Origin: Chlorops oryzae
Lineage: Eukaryota; Arthropoda; Insecta; Diptera; Chloropidae
Assembly: GCA_020466095.1 (NCBI GenBank)
Contig: CM035806.1
Span: 9,219,251-9,283,250 of the forward strand
DNA: 64,000 nucleotides
Direction of reading: 5' to 3'
Positions within the stretch are counted from its first letter, which is position 1. Every line of letters starts with the position of its first letter. Position numbers and translations under genes: made by a program. Shown here piece by piece: positions 10,608-24,900 of the stretch. The notes beneath the pieces are model-generated. The model did no database searches. It was not told the DNA's origin and saw nothing but the letters and a program-made list of their open reading frames with translations.

Positions 10608-12085
10608 CTTGTATACATAATTCCAGAGTCAGACGTATGAAAAATTTTTCGAAAATATTCGATTTGAATGCATGAGAAACAAAGAGAAGCACAGATTTTT
10701 CCCATAACATTTGAACAACAATCGTCCCCCCTTTTCTTCGCACGTCTTTCTCTACTTGCTTAGTTGTTTTAAAACATTTCTTCGTGTGTCTGACTCTGCA
10801 AATATGTATGTACATATGTTTGCAAGTACAGCTCATTTGACCGTGTGCGGCGTTGCTTGCAGGCATCGTTTACAGTTTGACTAAAAATTTGAGCAACATT
10901 AAAGATTTTGGATTTTTTACGGGCATATCCTAGTTTTTGAGAAAAATTTTGATCTACTTGGCGGTGTTTGCAAACATGAAATGTTAAAAAAAAATCAATT
11001 GAATCCGGACGTCGAAGAGTCAAATATGTCAAATGATGCCAAATAATGAGGTATAGCAGGAATTTTTCAGCAAATACAAAAGTCTGCTACTACAAAAGTG
11101 ATGACCTTAAAAATAAAGTTATTGAGAAATAGCGAATTTATCGACAGAATACGTTCTGTATACAAACATATGAAAATTTAAGAAATAGAAAGTTTTCTTG
11201 TATCATCATGTAATGCCCTATCTAAATCATTCCGGTTTTGCGTTTTAAAGTACAAAACCAAGTGACACTTGCGCAAATATAGAAAGTTTTTTTTTATCAG
11301 CATGTATGGCCAGTGCTCAAACAATCATGCAAACATATTTGCAAATTTATTTCTATAGCAACATTGAGTCAATATTTTCTCATCAGCATAACAATATATA
11401 TTTAAATGTACCTTATTTTGGAAACGTCCTAAAATCGTAATGCTTGTGTATTAATTAGAAAGTCAAGTCATTAGAAGATCTTGAAAAAAAAAAAAAAACC
11501 TCACATATATGAAAAAACAAAAAGTAGCTTAAAAACAATGAAAAATTCTGCAAAAGATATCCAAATTTATTTATCAAAATCTTTGAATAATGCCTAAAAA
11601 TCACTTCGCTGCAAGACATGCCTACCCGAAACACTAATACAGTTGAAAAAATTTTTATAAACACTAATACAAATAAAATAAAAATTTTAGGGTATGATAT
11701 GAGTGAGAGCGAGTACGATAAAAGCCTTTGTTAAATTACGTATGCGTAAAAGAGGCGGCTGATGTAAGCGGCTTTGTGCTATGCGAAAGTAAAGTTTTTT
11801 TCATGCTATAATACCGACTATTTGTTAAGAATTTTTTTTTTGGACTAGATGAAGCATCACTATGGAATAAAAATTGTTAAGTCGAAAGAATGTTTTTGAA
11901 CTTGCAGCTCTTTACAAAATTTTATCTTTTTTCACAGCATTACTTAATTTTGACGCTAGCCCTAAAATAATCTACCGTTAGGTAGGCTTGCCAAAAAGTG
12001 ATACCTCTTTTCAAATGAATGCCTAAGGCATTTCCGTGAGGCTTTCCATACACCTACCTAAAAGGCTGCCTGATAATACTACTGA
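10608..12085. other. AT-rich intergenic DNA between TMEM177 and Cap-G
   Basis: No coding region is supported here. The short open frames (for example 10769-11032 and 11455-11664, minus) show no domain and overlap low-complexity sequence. Confidence 0.5.
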
Positions 12086-12097
12086 TATATGGGCTAA

Positions 12098-12521
12098 AAT
12101 TCTTTTTAACGCCTATACTTTTGTCCCTGTCAATGAAATTCATTTTTCATGAAGGAGCAAATCAAATTAATAACAAATTAATTTTAACAAAAAATTTATT
12201 AATAATAAAGTAAAATACTCTAGTCGAATTGAAAAAAATCAAATATTACCAAAACTCCATTTTGTTTGTTCGCAAATTACAGTAACATTGTTGTCTTGTC
12301 TTGTCTTGTCTTGCCAAAGAAGACAACAATGTTACTGCAATTTGCGAGTAAACAAAATGGAGTTTTGGTAATATTTGATTTTTTTCAAGTCGACTAGAGT
12401 GTTTTATTTTGCTATGAATAATTTTTTTGCTAAAATTAATTTGTTATTAATTTGATTTGCTCCTTCATTAAAACTGAATTTCATTGATAGAGACAGAAAT
12501 TTAGGCATTAAAAAGAATTTT
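12098..12521. repeat. Foldback with CTTGT-repeat loop
   Basis: Bases 12098-12285 pair with 12317-12521 as reverse complement, for example AATATTACCAAAACTCCATT against its copy near 12350. The short loop holds four or so copies of CTTGT. Weaker pairing extends outward toward 12000 and 12680, so the original element may be about 700 bp. No coding content. Confidence 0.7.
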
Positions 12522-12964
12522 GGCCCATATACGTGATGTCTAACGAATTTTATTGTTAATAGTATTGGGTATTTCACTCGTGAAACATTCAGTATGCCTA
12601 CGATGAAAAAGCACACGTACATTTGTTTCAAGGTAGTTTTTTCACACTGCCCTTAAGGAGCTAATAGAATCTTTTTCATATTGACTACCAAAAAGTATAG
12701 TTAGCGCTATTAGTTAAATCTCCTGGTAATTAACAGGTAGTGTGTTTTCAGGGTTGAAATCATTTTTCATTTTACATGCGTTGCCAGCTATCGAATATTT
12801 TCAAAATAACTGCTCACGATTCAACAATACATTCTGCCTGCCTATGTATCTAGTTGGCAACGCCGTAATCAGATGGCAACATATTGGTATTCAAACATTA
12901 TTGTCGGCGTCGTTTTGTCGAATTGTTTTCCTTTCGTATGAAGTGTAATTAACAAACTTTAAAA

Positions 12965-15900
12965 ATGATGCGCAATAAAAGAAAACGTAAAGTTGCAGTC
13001 GCAGCGAACGAAGAAAAAGAAAATGCAGCGGAAACTGCTCCAGCACCCGTTTACAATAACGGGCCAATGTATAAAATTATGTCGCAAGTCCAGACCAGCG
13101 AAGCACTACATAAAAAGTATATCAAGGAAATGCAGCAACTGTACACGAAGGTAATAAACACAAATTGGAATGTACAAAAAAAAAAGAAAAATAAATGAAC
13201 TAGAATATTGTGAAGCGAATTTAAGGGACATCTGCCATTTAAACGGATATATTTTGATCACTCAATTTTGGCGTTTCGTTTCGTTTCAATTTCGTTTCAA
13301 TTTCAGGTGAGCCATGATGCATTCATGGTGACTTTTCTTCGAATGATCAAATCCGCGATGGAATGTGATGAGACCAATGAGTATGCATTGTGCTCCTTGC
13401 AGTTTTGCGCGAAACTCATCGCATCGTACGACGAAGAAGAAACTCATCCAATCATAGTTAGCGTATTCAATTGGATATCGCAAGTAAATCATTGTATAAA
13501 TTTTCAATCTAATTTGAATTTAATCATAAATGAATTTCCTCCTCTTCCGTTTCCGTTTCCGTTTCCAGACATCATCCAATAATCCTCACATACGTTTTCG
13601 TTTATGCCAATTTGTCAATTTAATTCTAACCGCCCTAGGAATAGAAGCCGCACTGGACGATGCACTCTGCGATAAAATTCTAGAGTATATGGTCGAACGT
13701 CTTCGCGATATGTCGCCAAGTGTTCGTGTGCAAGCGATCGTTGCGATGCAACGCTTACAAGTTCCTGACAATCCAAATGATGCAGTCTTACGTGCCTATC
13801 AATTTCATTTGTGCTCGGATCCGTCGCCGCGCGTACGTCAAGCTGTTATAACTTGCATGGGCCGGAATTACATAACGATACCGTATATACTCGATCGTCT
13901 ATGGGACGTCGATGAAAAAGTACGTCGACACACATATTTACACATGAGCAGTTATCCTGTGCGTTCGTATAAGGTATCTCAGCGATTGATGCTATTGGAG
14001 CAGGGACTCAATGATCGTGCTGAGGTCGTAAGAAAAGTTGTGACAAAAGTGATGCTGCGTCAATGGCTGGAATCATATCATGGCGATATAATTGCGTTAA
14101 TTTCGGCATTAAAATTTGATGCAAATGAAGCTGAAATCGAACGATTTCGTAAAGTAGCAAAGCAGACGTTGCTAGAGATTTTCAAGTGAGTACTTCTTTA
14201 TTTTTTTTTTTATACCCGACACACTCTGTGTCGAGGGTATATTGCGTTTGTTGGGTTGTGTGTAACACCCAGAACCAGTCGAGATAGACCATACAAAATG
14301 ATATAGAAATGATCAGCGTCACCAGGAGATTCGATTTAGACATGTCGTCGTCTGTCCTGTGCCGTCTGTCTGTATACAGTTATCTTATCGAAGGAGTTGA
14401 GCTATCTTGACAAAATTTGGTATGCGTGCTAACGGGGACATGAGTAAGAACAAGTTCGAGAATGGACCCGATCGGAACATTTTTAGGGGTACCTCCAGTA
14501 CTAGGGTCTATCACAAAAATCTCAAAACTGCCTCAAAATCGGACTTTTTCCAAATATTTCAATGAAACTTAGGATTTGAGCGTATATCTAAGCCTCCGAT
14601 TAGAATTCCAATAAATTGGAAAAGTGGGCGTGGCAGAGGGGCAGTTTTCATAAAGAAATATAACAAAAGTCGGTATTGGGCCATATGGCTTAAACACCTC
14701 TTGATATTAAAAATTATTTGAACACGTGTGTCTGTGTCGGGTATTCTATTGTCAGGCTCGCCTGACTATAACACCCTTACTTGTTTTTTTTTTGTTTAAT
14801 GAAAATGAAATATAATGCAATATTGCTGCATGTCAGCAGCTAAAGAGAACAAAAGAATGAATTTCAAGGATTTCACCTTCTGTTTAATCTGCTGCTTACT
14901 ACAAGAGTATGAATATTTTTTTTTTTTGTTTTTAGATCGGGAGAGAGGCAAGCACATATCGACTTGCTTCCATTAGACTATGAGGGCGAGTTTCATCGTT
15001 GTGTTCCACATGAAAATCTTACTATAGAAATTGCCATTTATTGGCAGTGCCTTTCGGATAATCTTCAAGCACAAGGAGCAGATGAACTGGACTTTATTTT
15101 GCCAGAATTGAGCGTTTTCTGCGCCTACGTAAAAAGGTAGGTTTCTTAAAGGTTTAAAGCTAGTACACAAAGGCAGCGGAATTTGACATTCCATATAAAA
15201 ATGTATGGGACAATTCCGTCGCGGAATGCAAAGAAATTGAAACTCCAATTAATTCCTTCGGCTAGTACACAAGAGTGAAAAAAGAGCGGAGGAATTTGAC
15301 ATAGCGTTTTTTTTTTTGTTTTAATTGTCAACAGATGGCGCTGAAGCGAATTTCTTCGCCATTTATTGGCCGAGTTGAATTAATTGCGAAGGAATTTTGA
15401 CATTAGCAGCTGAATCCATCGGAAAATTATGGTGAACGGTTATACTGAGTTCGAATATTGAAATTATTACGCTTCAAACAGCTCATGTATTTGTATTCAA
15501 ATTTACCGCCCTATGGTATCTGTCAATCTGACATTCCTTCGCGGAAATAAAATTTATTCAGCCTCAATTCCGCCAATGAATTCCGCTGCCTTTGTGTACT
15601 AGCTTTTACAAAAAAAAAAAAATGGAAATAGAAAAGGTTTTTAGATTTCAACGTGAAAATTTCTTTTCCAATATAGTTTCTGTGCACAACAAAAGCTGGA
15701 TGTTGATAAATTTCAACGAATGGATTTCCAATTTAAGCTGCTAGCCTTACTCGAAATACTTGCCAAATACGATTTGGGTGATGAAATTGGGCGTGGAAAT
15801 TTTGAAAAACTGGTATCGCATTTGTTGAAAAATGCTAGCTTAGATGACAAAAATGTTGAGATTTTAATACGCTGTGTGGAAAATATCATAAGCGATCAAA

Positions 15901-18900
15901 ATACCCGTATGCAGGTTGGTGTTTTCGCAATTTATCGAAAGAACATTTTTAACCCGGTAGCGCCTAGCGATGCCATATATGGCATCACTAAAAAAGTTCG
16001 TGTTTTGTCATCAAAACTTCAAAACCGGTTCATATTGTATTTTATTTTTAATATTTATTTTTTTCAATTCAGGCGCTACCGGGTTAAAGGAATTAAAAAA
16101 AAAAAAACGAAAACTAAAAATTTCTTTCTTTCAGTTTTTAATTGAAATTGTGGAAGACCTTTGCCAGTTGAATAAGGAGCACAATAATCTCTGGAAAGAT
16201 CGTACTTTAATTAACGAAGCGCTAGCGAATTGTGCTGATCCGGCTTTAAATCTCAAATTGTCTGAATTAAAAGTAAAAATTCTTGATCTTGAAGAGCAGG
16301 AAATGGTACTTCTGCAAAGTAAAAATTATGTTAAAGCACACGAGATTACTGAGGAGAAGAATAATGCAACCGAAGAGTACACAAGTTTGCTAAAGCCGTT
16401 GGTAAGTTACCAATTTTTTTTTTTTTATTCCACTGGACTAATAAATTAAATACGATTCTTTTGTATGGTTTAAGCTATCAACGCCATTGGAATTGAAAAA
16501 AGTCAACAACGAAAGTATCCTTACAGCGTTGCAAATTATTTTCCATATGGTCGTTTCTATTAAAGTACGCGCTTTAAGTCCAGAAGTATGTAAACTATAC
16601 AATGTAAGTATGAACATTATGATGCCATATCTACTCGATCGCCATTTTATATTTATATGCATTTATTTTGTATATACACATACAATATATATATCTTTCT
16701 CCAAAAGGATTTCATTTGTCGTCACATTGCATCGTCGACAATAACCATACGTGATTGGGCATTAAAATGCGGTACAGCTTATGCGATGCACTACGAACCC
16801 ATAGCGAAGGATTTATTCAATGAATTATACGGTCAGTTCTTTAAGCATCATAACGCTCGGATTTGGGAGACATCGGTTAAATGTATATTTGAGATTATGG
16901 ACTTATATGGCGTTGACAGTTTCGCACCAGTCGAACAGCAATCAACGAGTTCGAAACGCACCGGACGTGTCTTGTATAATACACTGGGCAGTTTGGATAC
17001 TGACGATGAGACACCGGTAGCTGTTGACGGCCAAGGAGTTGGTGTCATCTATATGATGTCACATTTCTTAGATACATGCGACAATGTTGCAATCGTTAGC
17101 GAAATTATACTTGGATTTATAAAATTAATCGTTCATGATTTCACCGATAGTAGCGATATTATTGAGAAATTACTCTTACGTTATTTCAATCCAAGTACGG
17201 ATAATAAAATCAAGCAATATTTGAGTATATTTCTTGAAGAGATGATACGAAAGCGAAAGCAAAATATGCTAGTACCATCGCTTTTACCCACATTAACTGC
17301 TGTATTCAGCGCTCCTTATGATAGTCCATTATTGGATATTCGTCCTGAGACGATAACAAGATTTTTCATCGATGTGACACGTCAAGAGGCATGTCCTCAA
17401 CGCAATAGTAATTTACATAATAAAATCGCGCACTCATTTTTAACCGAAATGGTTAATAATTCCAATAATAAGGATTTGTGTAAACTCCTGGCAAAGGAGA
17501 TTTTAAATCTGGAAATCGAGCTGGACAATAACTCTCCACTGAAAACGGAAATGAGCGAAATGTCAAATAAGCTACTTCTGGTGGGTTGCTCATTCATGTT
17601 TCCTTATCCTACAATATAATATGTTAATTATGGATCTTAACTTTTTTTTTTTTTTAGAGTGAACTTGATGTTAATATCAAGAAAAACATTTCCAATTTTA
17701 AAGGGATATTGAACGGCACATTTAATCCAACGGCAAGAAACGAAAATGAATCGGACGATGTAAGTATATAGCTTTTTTCCATTGTATATTAATTCTCTCT
17801 TAAATAGGGTGACCAAACGTCCTTTTTTAAAAGGACATGTCCTTTTTTTTGGCGATTTGGGGAAAGTAATTAATCGGCCTTTGATTGTCCTTTATTTTAC
17901 TCATTTTTCTGGTGATATTAATAACCCCGTTCCAGTGTATATAACTTATTACTAATAAGTCTAGGGTGTCCGAAATTTTTTCCTTTTTGGAAATATTAAA
18001 TTGCCCACACGGAATTCGAAAGATAATTGTCTAAAAATATTTTGAGCATTTTTTCAGATTTTTTGAAGGACGTTTAGAGGTCGCGCAAATGAATTTTATG
18101 GGGAAACCTCCACTTTTGAGGGAAGCATTGTAATTTATACCTCAAATCGATGCCTAAGTGTAAAATTTTATTGTGAAATGTAATCAGGTCCAAAGATAAT
18201 GAATTGAGCTTTATTTTGGGTCGTACAGAAGGGGGCTTAAAATCGTTTTTCAGGATTGAAATGAAGTTTTTTTGAAAAACCAAAAAAAAAAAATTAATAA
18301 AACTAGTTTGAAATGTAAAATATGAGTATGCAGATTTAAATTCCAATCAATTCTTAGCAAATAAAAAACAACGTTCATTTACCTTTTATTTTGACGAAGC
18401 TATGCTAATTTAAAATTTGTGCTCACCTGTGTGTGCGCGATTTTTGGTTTTCGATTTATGGTGTCCTTTATTTAACCGAAGGCAATTTGGTTACCCTATC
18501 TTAAACGATTGCTCTGCAAGAAAAATGTGCCTGAGTACACCATTTAAATGGTCTTTACCATATACATTGTTCTTTGGTTATTATTTAACTTATAAAACGA
18601 AATTTTCTTCTATCTTATAACATAGGACAATGACGAGGATAATACAGCAACAACAAATCAGAGAGACACTGTTACTTCAACAGCAGCCGGTCAGACACAA
18701 GTCGAGAATACCATTGAAAATGCAAATTCGAACGAATTGAACAATGAGAGCGAATCGACGTTAATAACGCCATCACAAACAACTACAAACGCTCCTCAAG
18801 AGGAAAACACTCAACACACGAATGTTGAATCTGATGTGGCAGCGGATGATCAGCCGAATGTTTCTAATGAAAGTGCTGCTCAGACTGTTGTTGAAAAAAC

Positions 18901-21900
18901 TCCGAACTCACAGAGTTCAGGAACTTCGGGGGAAACGACGACTGCAGAAGCTGAAACACAATCGACAATAGCAACACCTCCGCCAGTCACAACCTTCGGT
19001 CGACAAAATATTGTTGGTCAACTCTGTCTACGGAGATCTTTGAACTCATCATCATCGCGTTTACAATCCGAATCGGAAATAAGCGATACAGTGCCGAACG
19101 TTCCTAAGATACGTATAGAGTTACGCATCGATTCAGAGAAAAAGAAAAGACCCACAACGCCGAAACCCCAGGAGAATGAAAAAGAAAAAGGAAAGGAAAT
19201 TTCCAAAAGAAAAACTCCGAAGGCAACCGCACCTAATTCGAATTCAGGGCGAACATTACGGCCATTGCGAGGAAGGCGGAAAAGTGTCTCACCTACGCCA
19301 ATTAAAATAACTGATGGGGACAAAAGTTCAAATGACGAGGACGTGAGTATACTCATTTGTGTATTTATTTTGAATGTAAACAGTGCCTCAACTTTATTTT
19401 CGAATATCGGAAATTTTTTTTTTTTTTATAAAATTCTCACCACTCCAAACACACTTTCTCATGTCCGTCCTTCGCAATATTAAGGAAAAAGAAATACCCA
19501 CACACACATATTCCGATTTCTTAAACAAAATTTTAATTCCAAATGAACAAAATTGTAGCCAGAGTTGAAGAAAGCACCTATTTCGTATATCCCTTGAACC
19601 TAAATGCAAAATAAAAACCGACATTTTTGAAATCGCCTTTTTTTTTTTTTTTTTTTTGAAATTCTCAACATTGATTTCAAAACCAGTGTCGGCCAGTAAA
19701 GTAGTCAATAAGGATAATAAAAAAAAAAATATATTCAGGTGTGTGATTGGATTCCCGGGAATTCATTTCCCCGGGAAATTGAAATAAAAACTCGGGAATT
19801 TAAATATGTTCGAAATTTTTTAATTCGAAAACTTTATCGTATAGCCGCTCTTTTGTTTTTGACAATGTCATTTCTTTAAAAATTGCCATACATTCTTCAA
19901 AATATTGGAGGAACGAAATTCGCTTTCCCCAAAATTTGGGGAAAGGGAATCCAATCACATGCCCGATTATAGGGATTCATTCAGCTTCGGAAACTTTACG
20001 AAACGAGAAATTTGTCACTGAACTGTCAAAATTTATATGAAAATTTCCGATTGGAAAAGTTACAAGGGAATTTTCAAAGCTGCATGAATCCCTATCGCCC
20101 AATTTTTTGACAAAGACTTAAATTTAAAACTCAACTTTAAGCGATTTAACTCGAAAATCTAGTGTGTTTGTTGTATTTTACGCCGAGATTTAACTAAATC
20201 GAGGCTAAGCCTCTGTCAACAAATTGGGCATATATTGTATTATTTAAATGGTTCATTGTCATTATTACTATTATTATTATTATTATTATTATTATATTAT
20301 TATTATTATTATTGCTTTAGGACAACGCATCGGAGGTAGTACCCGAATCACCTCAACCCGCAAGGAATCAAACGAGACTTAATTTAACGACCCGTACTCG
20401 TGCTGCCAAAATTACTAATAAACAAACTCCAATAACAGAGCCCCGTGTATCGTCACGAAAAGCTAAAGAAATTTGGCAAGAGCGCGAAGAGCCGCCAAGG
20501 TCTTCGCCAAGAAACGTGAGTATACGACGAAGAGGGCCACAAATTTGAGAGAAAAAACCCCATTAAAAGCAATCAAAGAAATCATCCTCAAGCAATCAAA
20601 TCAAGCAAACAAACAACTAACAAACTAACTATCCTAAGCTCACTTATATCAGCGCAATCATTTCCTGAAAGGTTCAAACTTTTTCCTAAGCTCATTTTAA
20701 TTATTTTTTGATTTTTTTTTTTTTTTTTTTTTTTTTTTACGATAATAAATAACGACTTTCGAAAAGTTTCCTTGTTGTTCGAATGAATTTTTATTATCAA
20801 TTTTATTTTATTCTTAATTCCATATACAATATGTAAAAGTATATATAGTATGTATAATTTTTTAATTCAGAAAACGGCTTAAGAAAATTGTTTTTCCGCA
20901 GTCCTGACGACGGAAATGTCTGCGCTTTTTTTTCGTTTTTTTTAAAATGTATTTTTGAGAATACTTTAAATTTAAAATTTTAAATTTGTATTTGTTTTTT
21001 TTTTTGTTTTTTTTTTTTTTTTTTTTCTTTTCAAATATATACACAAAAACAAGAAAAACTTTTCGAAAAGAAAAAACTTATACGAACAGAACTTTTAATC
21101 CTTTATGAATGGCGCTGCTAAAAGGTTTGGAATAGGAAAACGATTGATACTGATAAATCGAGTAATGCCAAAGAAGTCGAATTGATTTTAAAAAATATAT
21201 ATATCTGCACTGAAATTTTGTCTATGAAAGGTAATTATGTGATCTTGACGACACACCAATGGGCTGAGTAAGAATGCAGAAAATATATTTCGGCTAGAAA
21301 TGGGGGGGAATTTTTTCGGACGAAGTATCGTATTATTTATAATATATTGAAATAATTTTTGGGCATCATCCAAAAATACATTTTATTTAGAGGGTAAAAT
21401 TAAAATGTTAATATATACATACCTTCTCTTTTGCATCGAATATTTTGTCGAAATTGTCCTGCCAGATTTCAAGAAATACTCCAAGTGTTTATTTGCAAGC
21501 GTTATCAATGTTGCTCCCGCAACATTCGTTAGTCGCGATCATTAAAGAGGTGTATATCAAATCACCTTATTACCGTCAAGTTATCCAGGTTGTACAGCGA
21601 GAACATGAGAGATAAAGATCATCAATCCCATTGGAATCCTATAAAATCGATGAAGAGATCACAATGATTAATTTAAAAAATCAATCATTAATATTATTAA
21701 TTTATATCGCTTCAGTTTCACGAACGACCCATTATAAAAATGTTGGGTAAAGATAAGGATCCCCTGCAGGGCATCGAACCGATTTTAAAGTATTTTAAAT
21801 TTAGCTTTTCTCTCTCTCTTTCCTTCCTCTCTTTCCTTGGCTTCAACTCTCACTATTTTAACATGGCGATGTCCTAGGCACAGTATTCAATTGTCCGTTC

Positions 21901-24900
21901 CTGCATGACTTTGTAATTAAATAATATCTGGCTACTTTTTGGTTAACTTGAAGTCAGAAATCGAAAGCACTGATTTAAAAATTGGTTAAAGAATGTTCAA
22001 TAAAAAACTACTTTCATTAAAATTATTGAAAAATGCGTTTTTTTTTTTTTTTTTGTTTTTTTTCAACGAATTAGTTTTTTAAAACTTTCATTTTATGTTA
22101 TTATTTGAAAATTGTGAAAATAACAAAGAAAACAAAGTTTTTTAAAAAGTAAAAAAAAAAAAAAATTCATATTTCAACAATAGGGGTATTCACAAAGGGC
22201 GTCGGAAAATTGGAAAGTCGGAAAATCGGAGAATTTTAACCCTCTCAGTCCCGAATTTTAACCTGCTGTCTAATACCATTATTTTCGACTCAAAACGAAA
22301 GGTGATGGTGAGTTGTTGAACCAGGCGAAGCTTTGAGTTGGTTTGATCCATCATATTGGTGCTGAAATAAATTATCTCCAAACAGAAAAAGGCCGATAAC
22401 TTTTTGAACAACCAACAAAATTACAAAAATTTTATTTTTCCTCATTTTTTTGTTATATTTGCGCTTCAAGTCTGCAAAAATGAATAGTAATCAAAATTAT
22501 TTTTAATCAAAATAACCAATTACTATAAAGTCATTACCTTTGAAAATATTCAAAATTTTAACTATTTTCTACATGTCCACACTCTACGGCAAACAAATTT
22601 GAATTAAAAGGATTCTCTTTGAAAAATTGTAACGTATTCTTTTCTTAGACAATTAATCGACGGCACTTTATTAAAATCAAAAAAATTTTTCTGCGTCACA
22701 TAGGCGTAGCTGCAAAAAGAAGGAGGAGGACGTTCGAATGTTGCTTATATGCAACATTGGGCACGAAAGGGTTAACTGCTTAAAAAGTTGTGCAAGATAC
22801 AAAAAAAAAGTTGAAAATTTTTTTTTAAGAAGTCGCATTTTTCCGACTTGACTTTCCAACGTTTTTAACACGCCTTTCCGAATACCCCTAATACGGGCAT
22901 GTGATTGGATTCCCTTTCCCCAAAATTTTGGGGAAAGGGAATTTCGTTCCTCCAATATTTTGAAGATTGTATGGCAATTTTGAAAGAAATGACATTGTCA
23001 AAAACAAAAGAGCGAGCGGCTATACGATAAAGTTTTCGAATTAAAAAATTTCGAACATATTTAAATTCCCAAATTTTTATTTCAATTTCCCGGTGAAATG
23101 AATTCCCGGGAATCCAATCACACACCTGATAATTATTTTTATGTATGTGAAAATGTTTTTCAAGCGATGCATGAGAAAGAAATCCATAAGGTGACTATTT
23201 TGGCAGACGTACATTTCGAACTGCCCGTCTGTCTGGGATCTCATCAGAGCAATTTTTCAACGGATTGGTTGACTATTAGGGGTATTCACAAAGGTGTGTT
23301 AAAAACGTTGGAAAGTCGGAAAATCGGAAAATTTCGACTTTTTAAAAATTTTTTAAACTTTTTTTGTATCTTGCACAACTTTTTAAGCAGTTAATATTTT
23401 CCGATTTTACGACTTTCATATTTTCCGACGCCTTTGTGAATACCCCTATTGATTCAAATTTCGGTTTGCGTTTTCGAACTACATTTGACTGCACATTCAC
23501 ACCCTTGAAATAATAGCATCAGAAATATAATCAGCCCGTTTCTGAATATTCCCAGGTAACGAATTCCCGGGTAATTTACTTTTCTCGAGAGTAAACTTCT
23601 TCATTTTGAAATATTTGGGGGAATAATTTTGATGGGTAATGGGTATTTGACCCATATCCATAATTTTCCTTTCCCTATCTATTTAAAAAATGAGAATTTT
23701 AGTGGGAAAAAAAAAAAAAAGTAAATTCCCCTGGAAAATATTCATAATCGGTCTGATTATTTTCCATATAATATATATTGCGCTTTCAAACGATTTCTAG
23801 TCAGTTGTGAAAAAGTTTAACTTATTTACTAATCGGTTGATAAAAATGTCCTGCAGGGCGATTGATTATTAAAGCTTTAAAAACTTCTACACTCTTTCAG
23901 GCGTCAACCTCATTGTCACAGATACCAACACGAACTAAGAACGTACCACGAAAAATATTATACGCACAAAATATTTTGCCACTCTCGGCCGACAACCTAA
24001 AGAGATCATATCCGAAAACACCACATCCGAAAAACAACAAAAACCAGCACGAAGAAATATCATCGTCAGCATCTTCGTCAAGCGTATCTAGATCACCACG
24101 AGCAAAACAGGCACGACGAAGCTTATTCTCTCCAAGTAAATCTCCAACAAATGAGAGCAATTCGGACTCCACCGAAAAGTCTAGTTCTTCTTCGTCTTCT
24201 TCGTCCTCTTCTCCTTCTTCGATAATGGAAAAAACGCCACCAAAAAAAAGAGGTCGACAACCTAAAGTCATACCGTATTCCACAACGAAATTACTAACGA
24301 AACCACAAAAGAAGAACAACGAAGCGAATCGTCGGAAAAGTGTCTCGAACCTTAGCGAAACTTCTATAGAAAATGAAAGAGATTCCACAAAAGCATCTAA
24401 CTCGATTGCAAGGAAAATGCCTTCAAGAAAAGTTACATCAAATAAGAATACAGATAACAACACACCAAGGAATCCAACTCCAAAAGCTACTGAAAGAAAT
24501 TCAACAAGAAGGAGTATCTCACATATTGCTGATGAACACACCGAAGCCGATCGCGATCGCGATAGCGACACCCCAAAACCACAGACAACCAATAATTCGA
24601 GTGTAAAAAGAACACCATCGAAAAGAAATGCAAATCAAAAGGCCATTAACTCAGCGAAAAAAGATTCGGGTCCAACGAATGTGCCCGTATCAGATGTCAA
24701 TACTAAAACTCTTGGTGCATCGAAAATGACGCGTACAAAAACTTTAACACGATCAATGTTGCCGCCCAGTAAGATTCCAGTGAAAAGCGCTAACGCAAAA
24801 ACGGATGGAACTCACGGTAGGAGCGAAGCGAACTCCCCGGTCCTCCTAACGAAAGGAAATACACAGGCTGAAAATACCAACGGAACTCGCCGCACGCGTA

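Noticed and set aside
23897..24592. 231-codon minus-strand frame
   Set aside because: It is the antisense of Cap-G exon 12, which is better supported by splice phase and the stop position.
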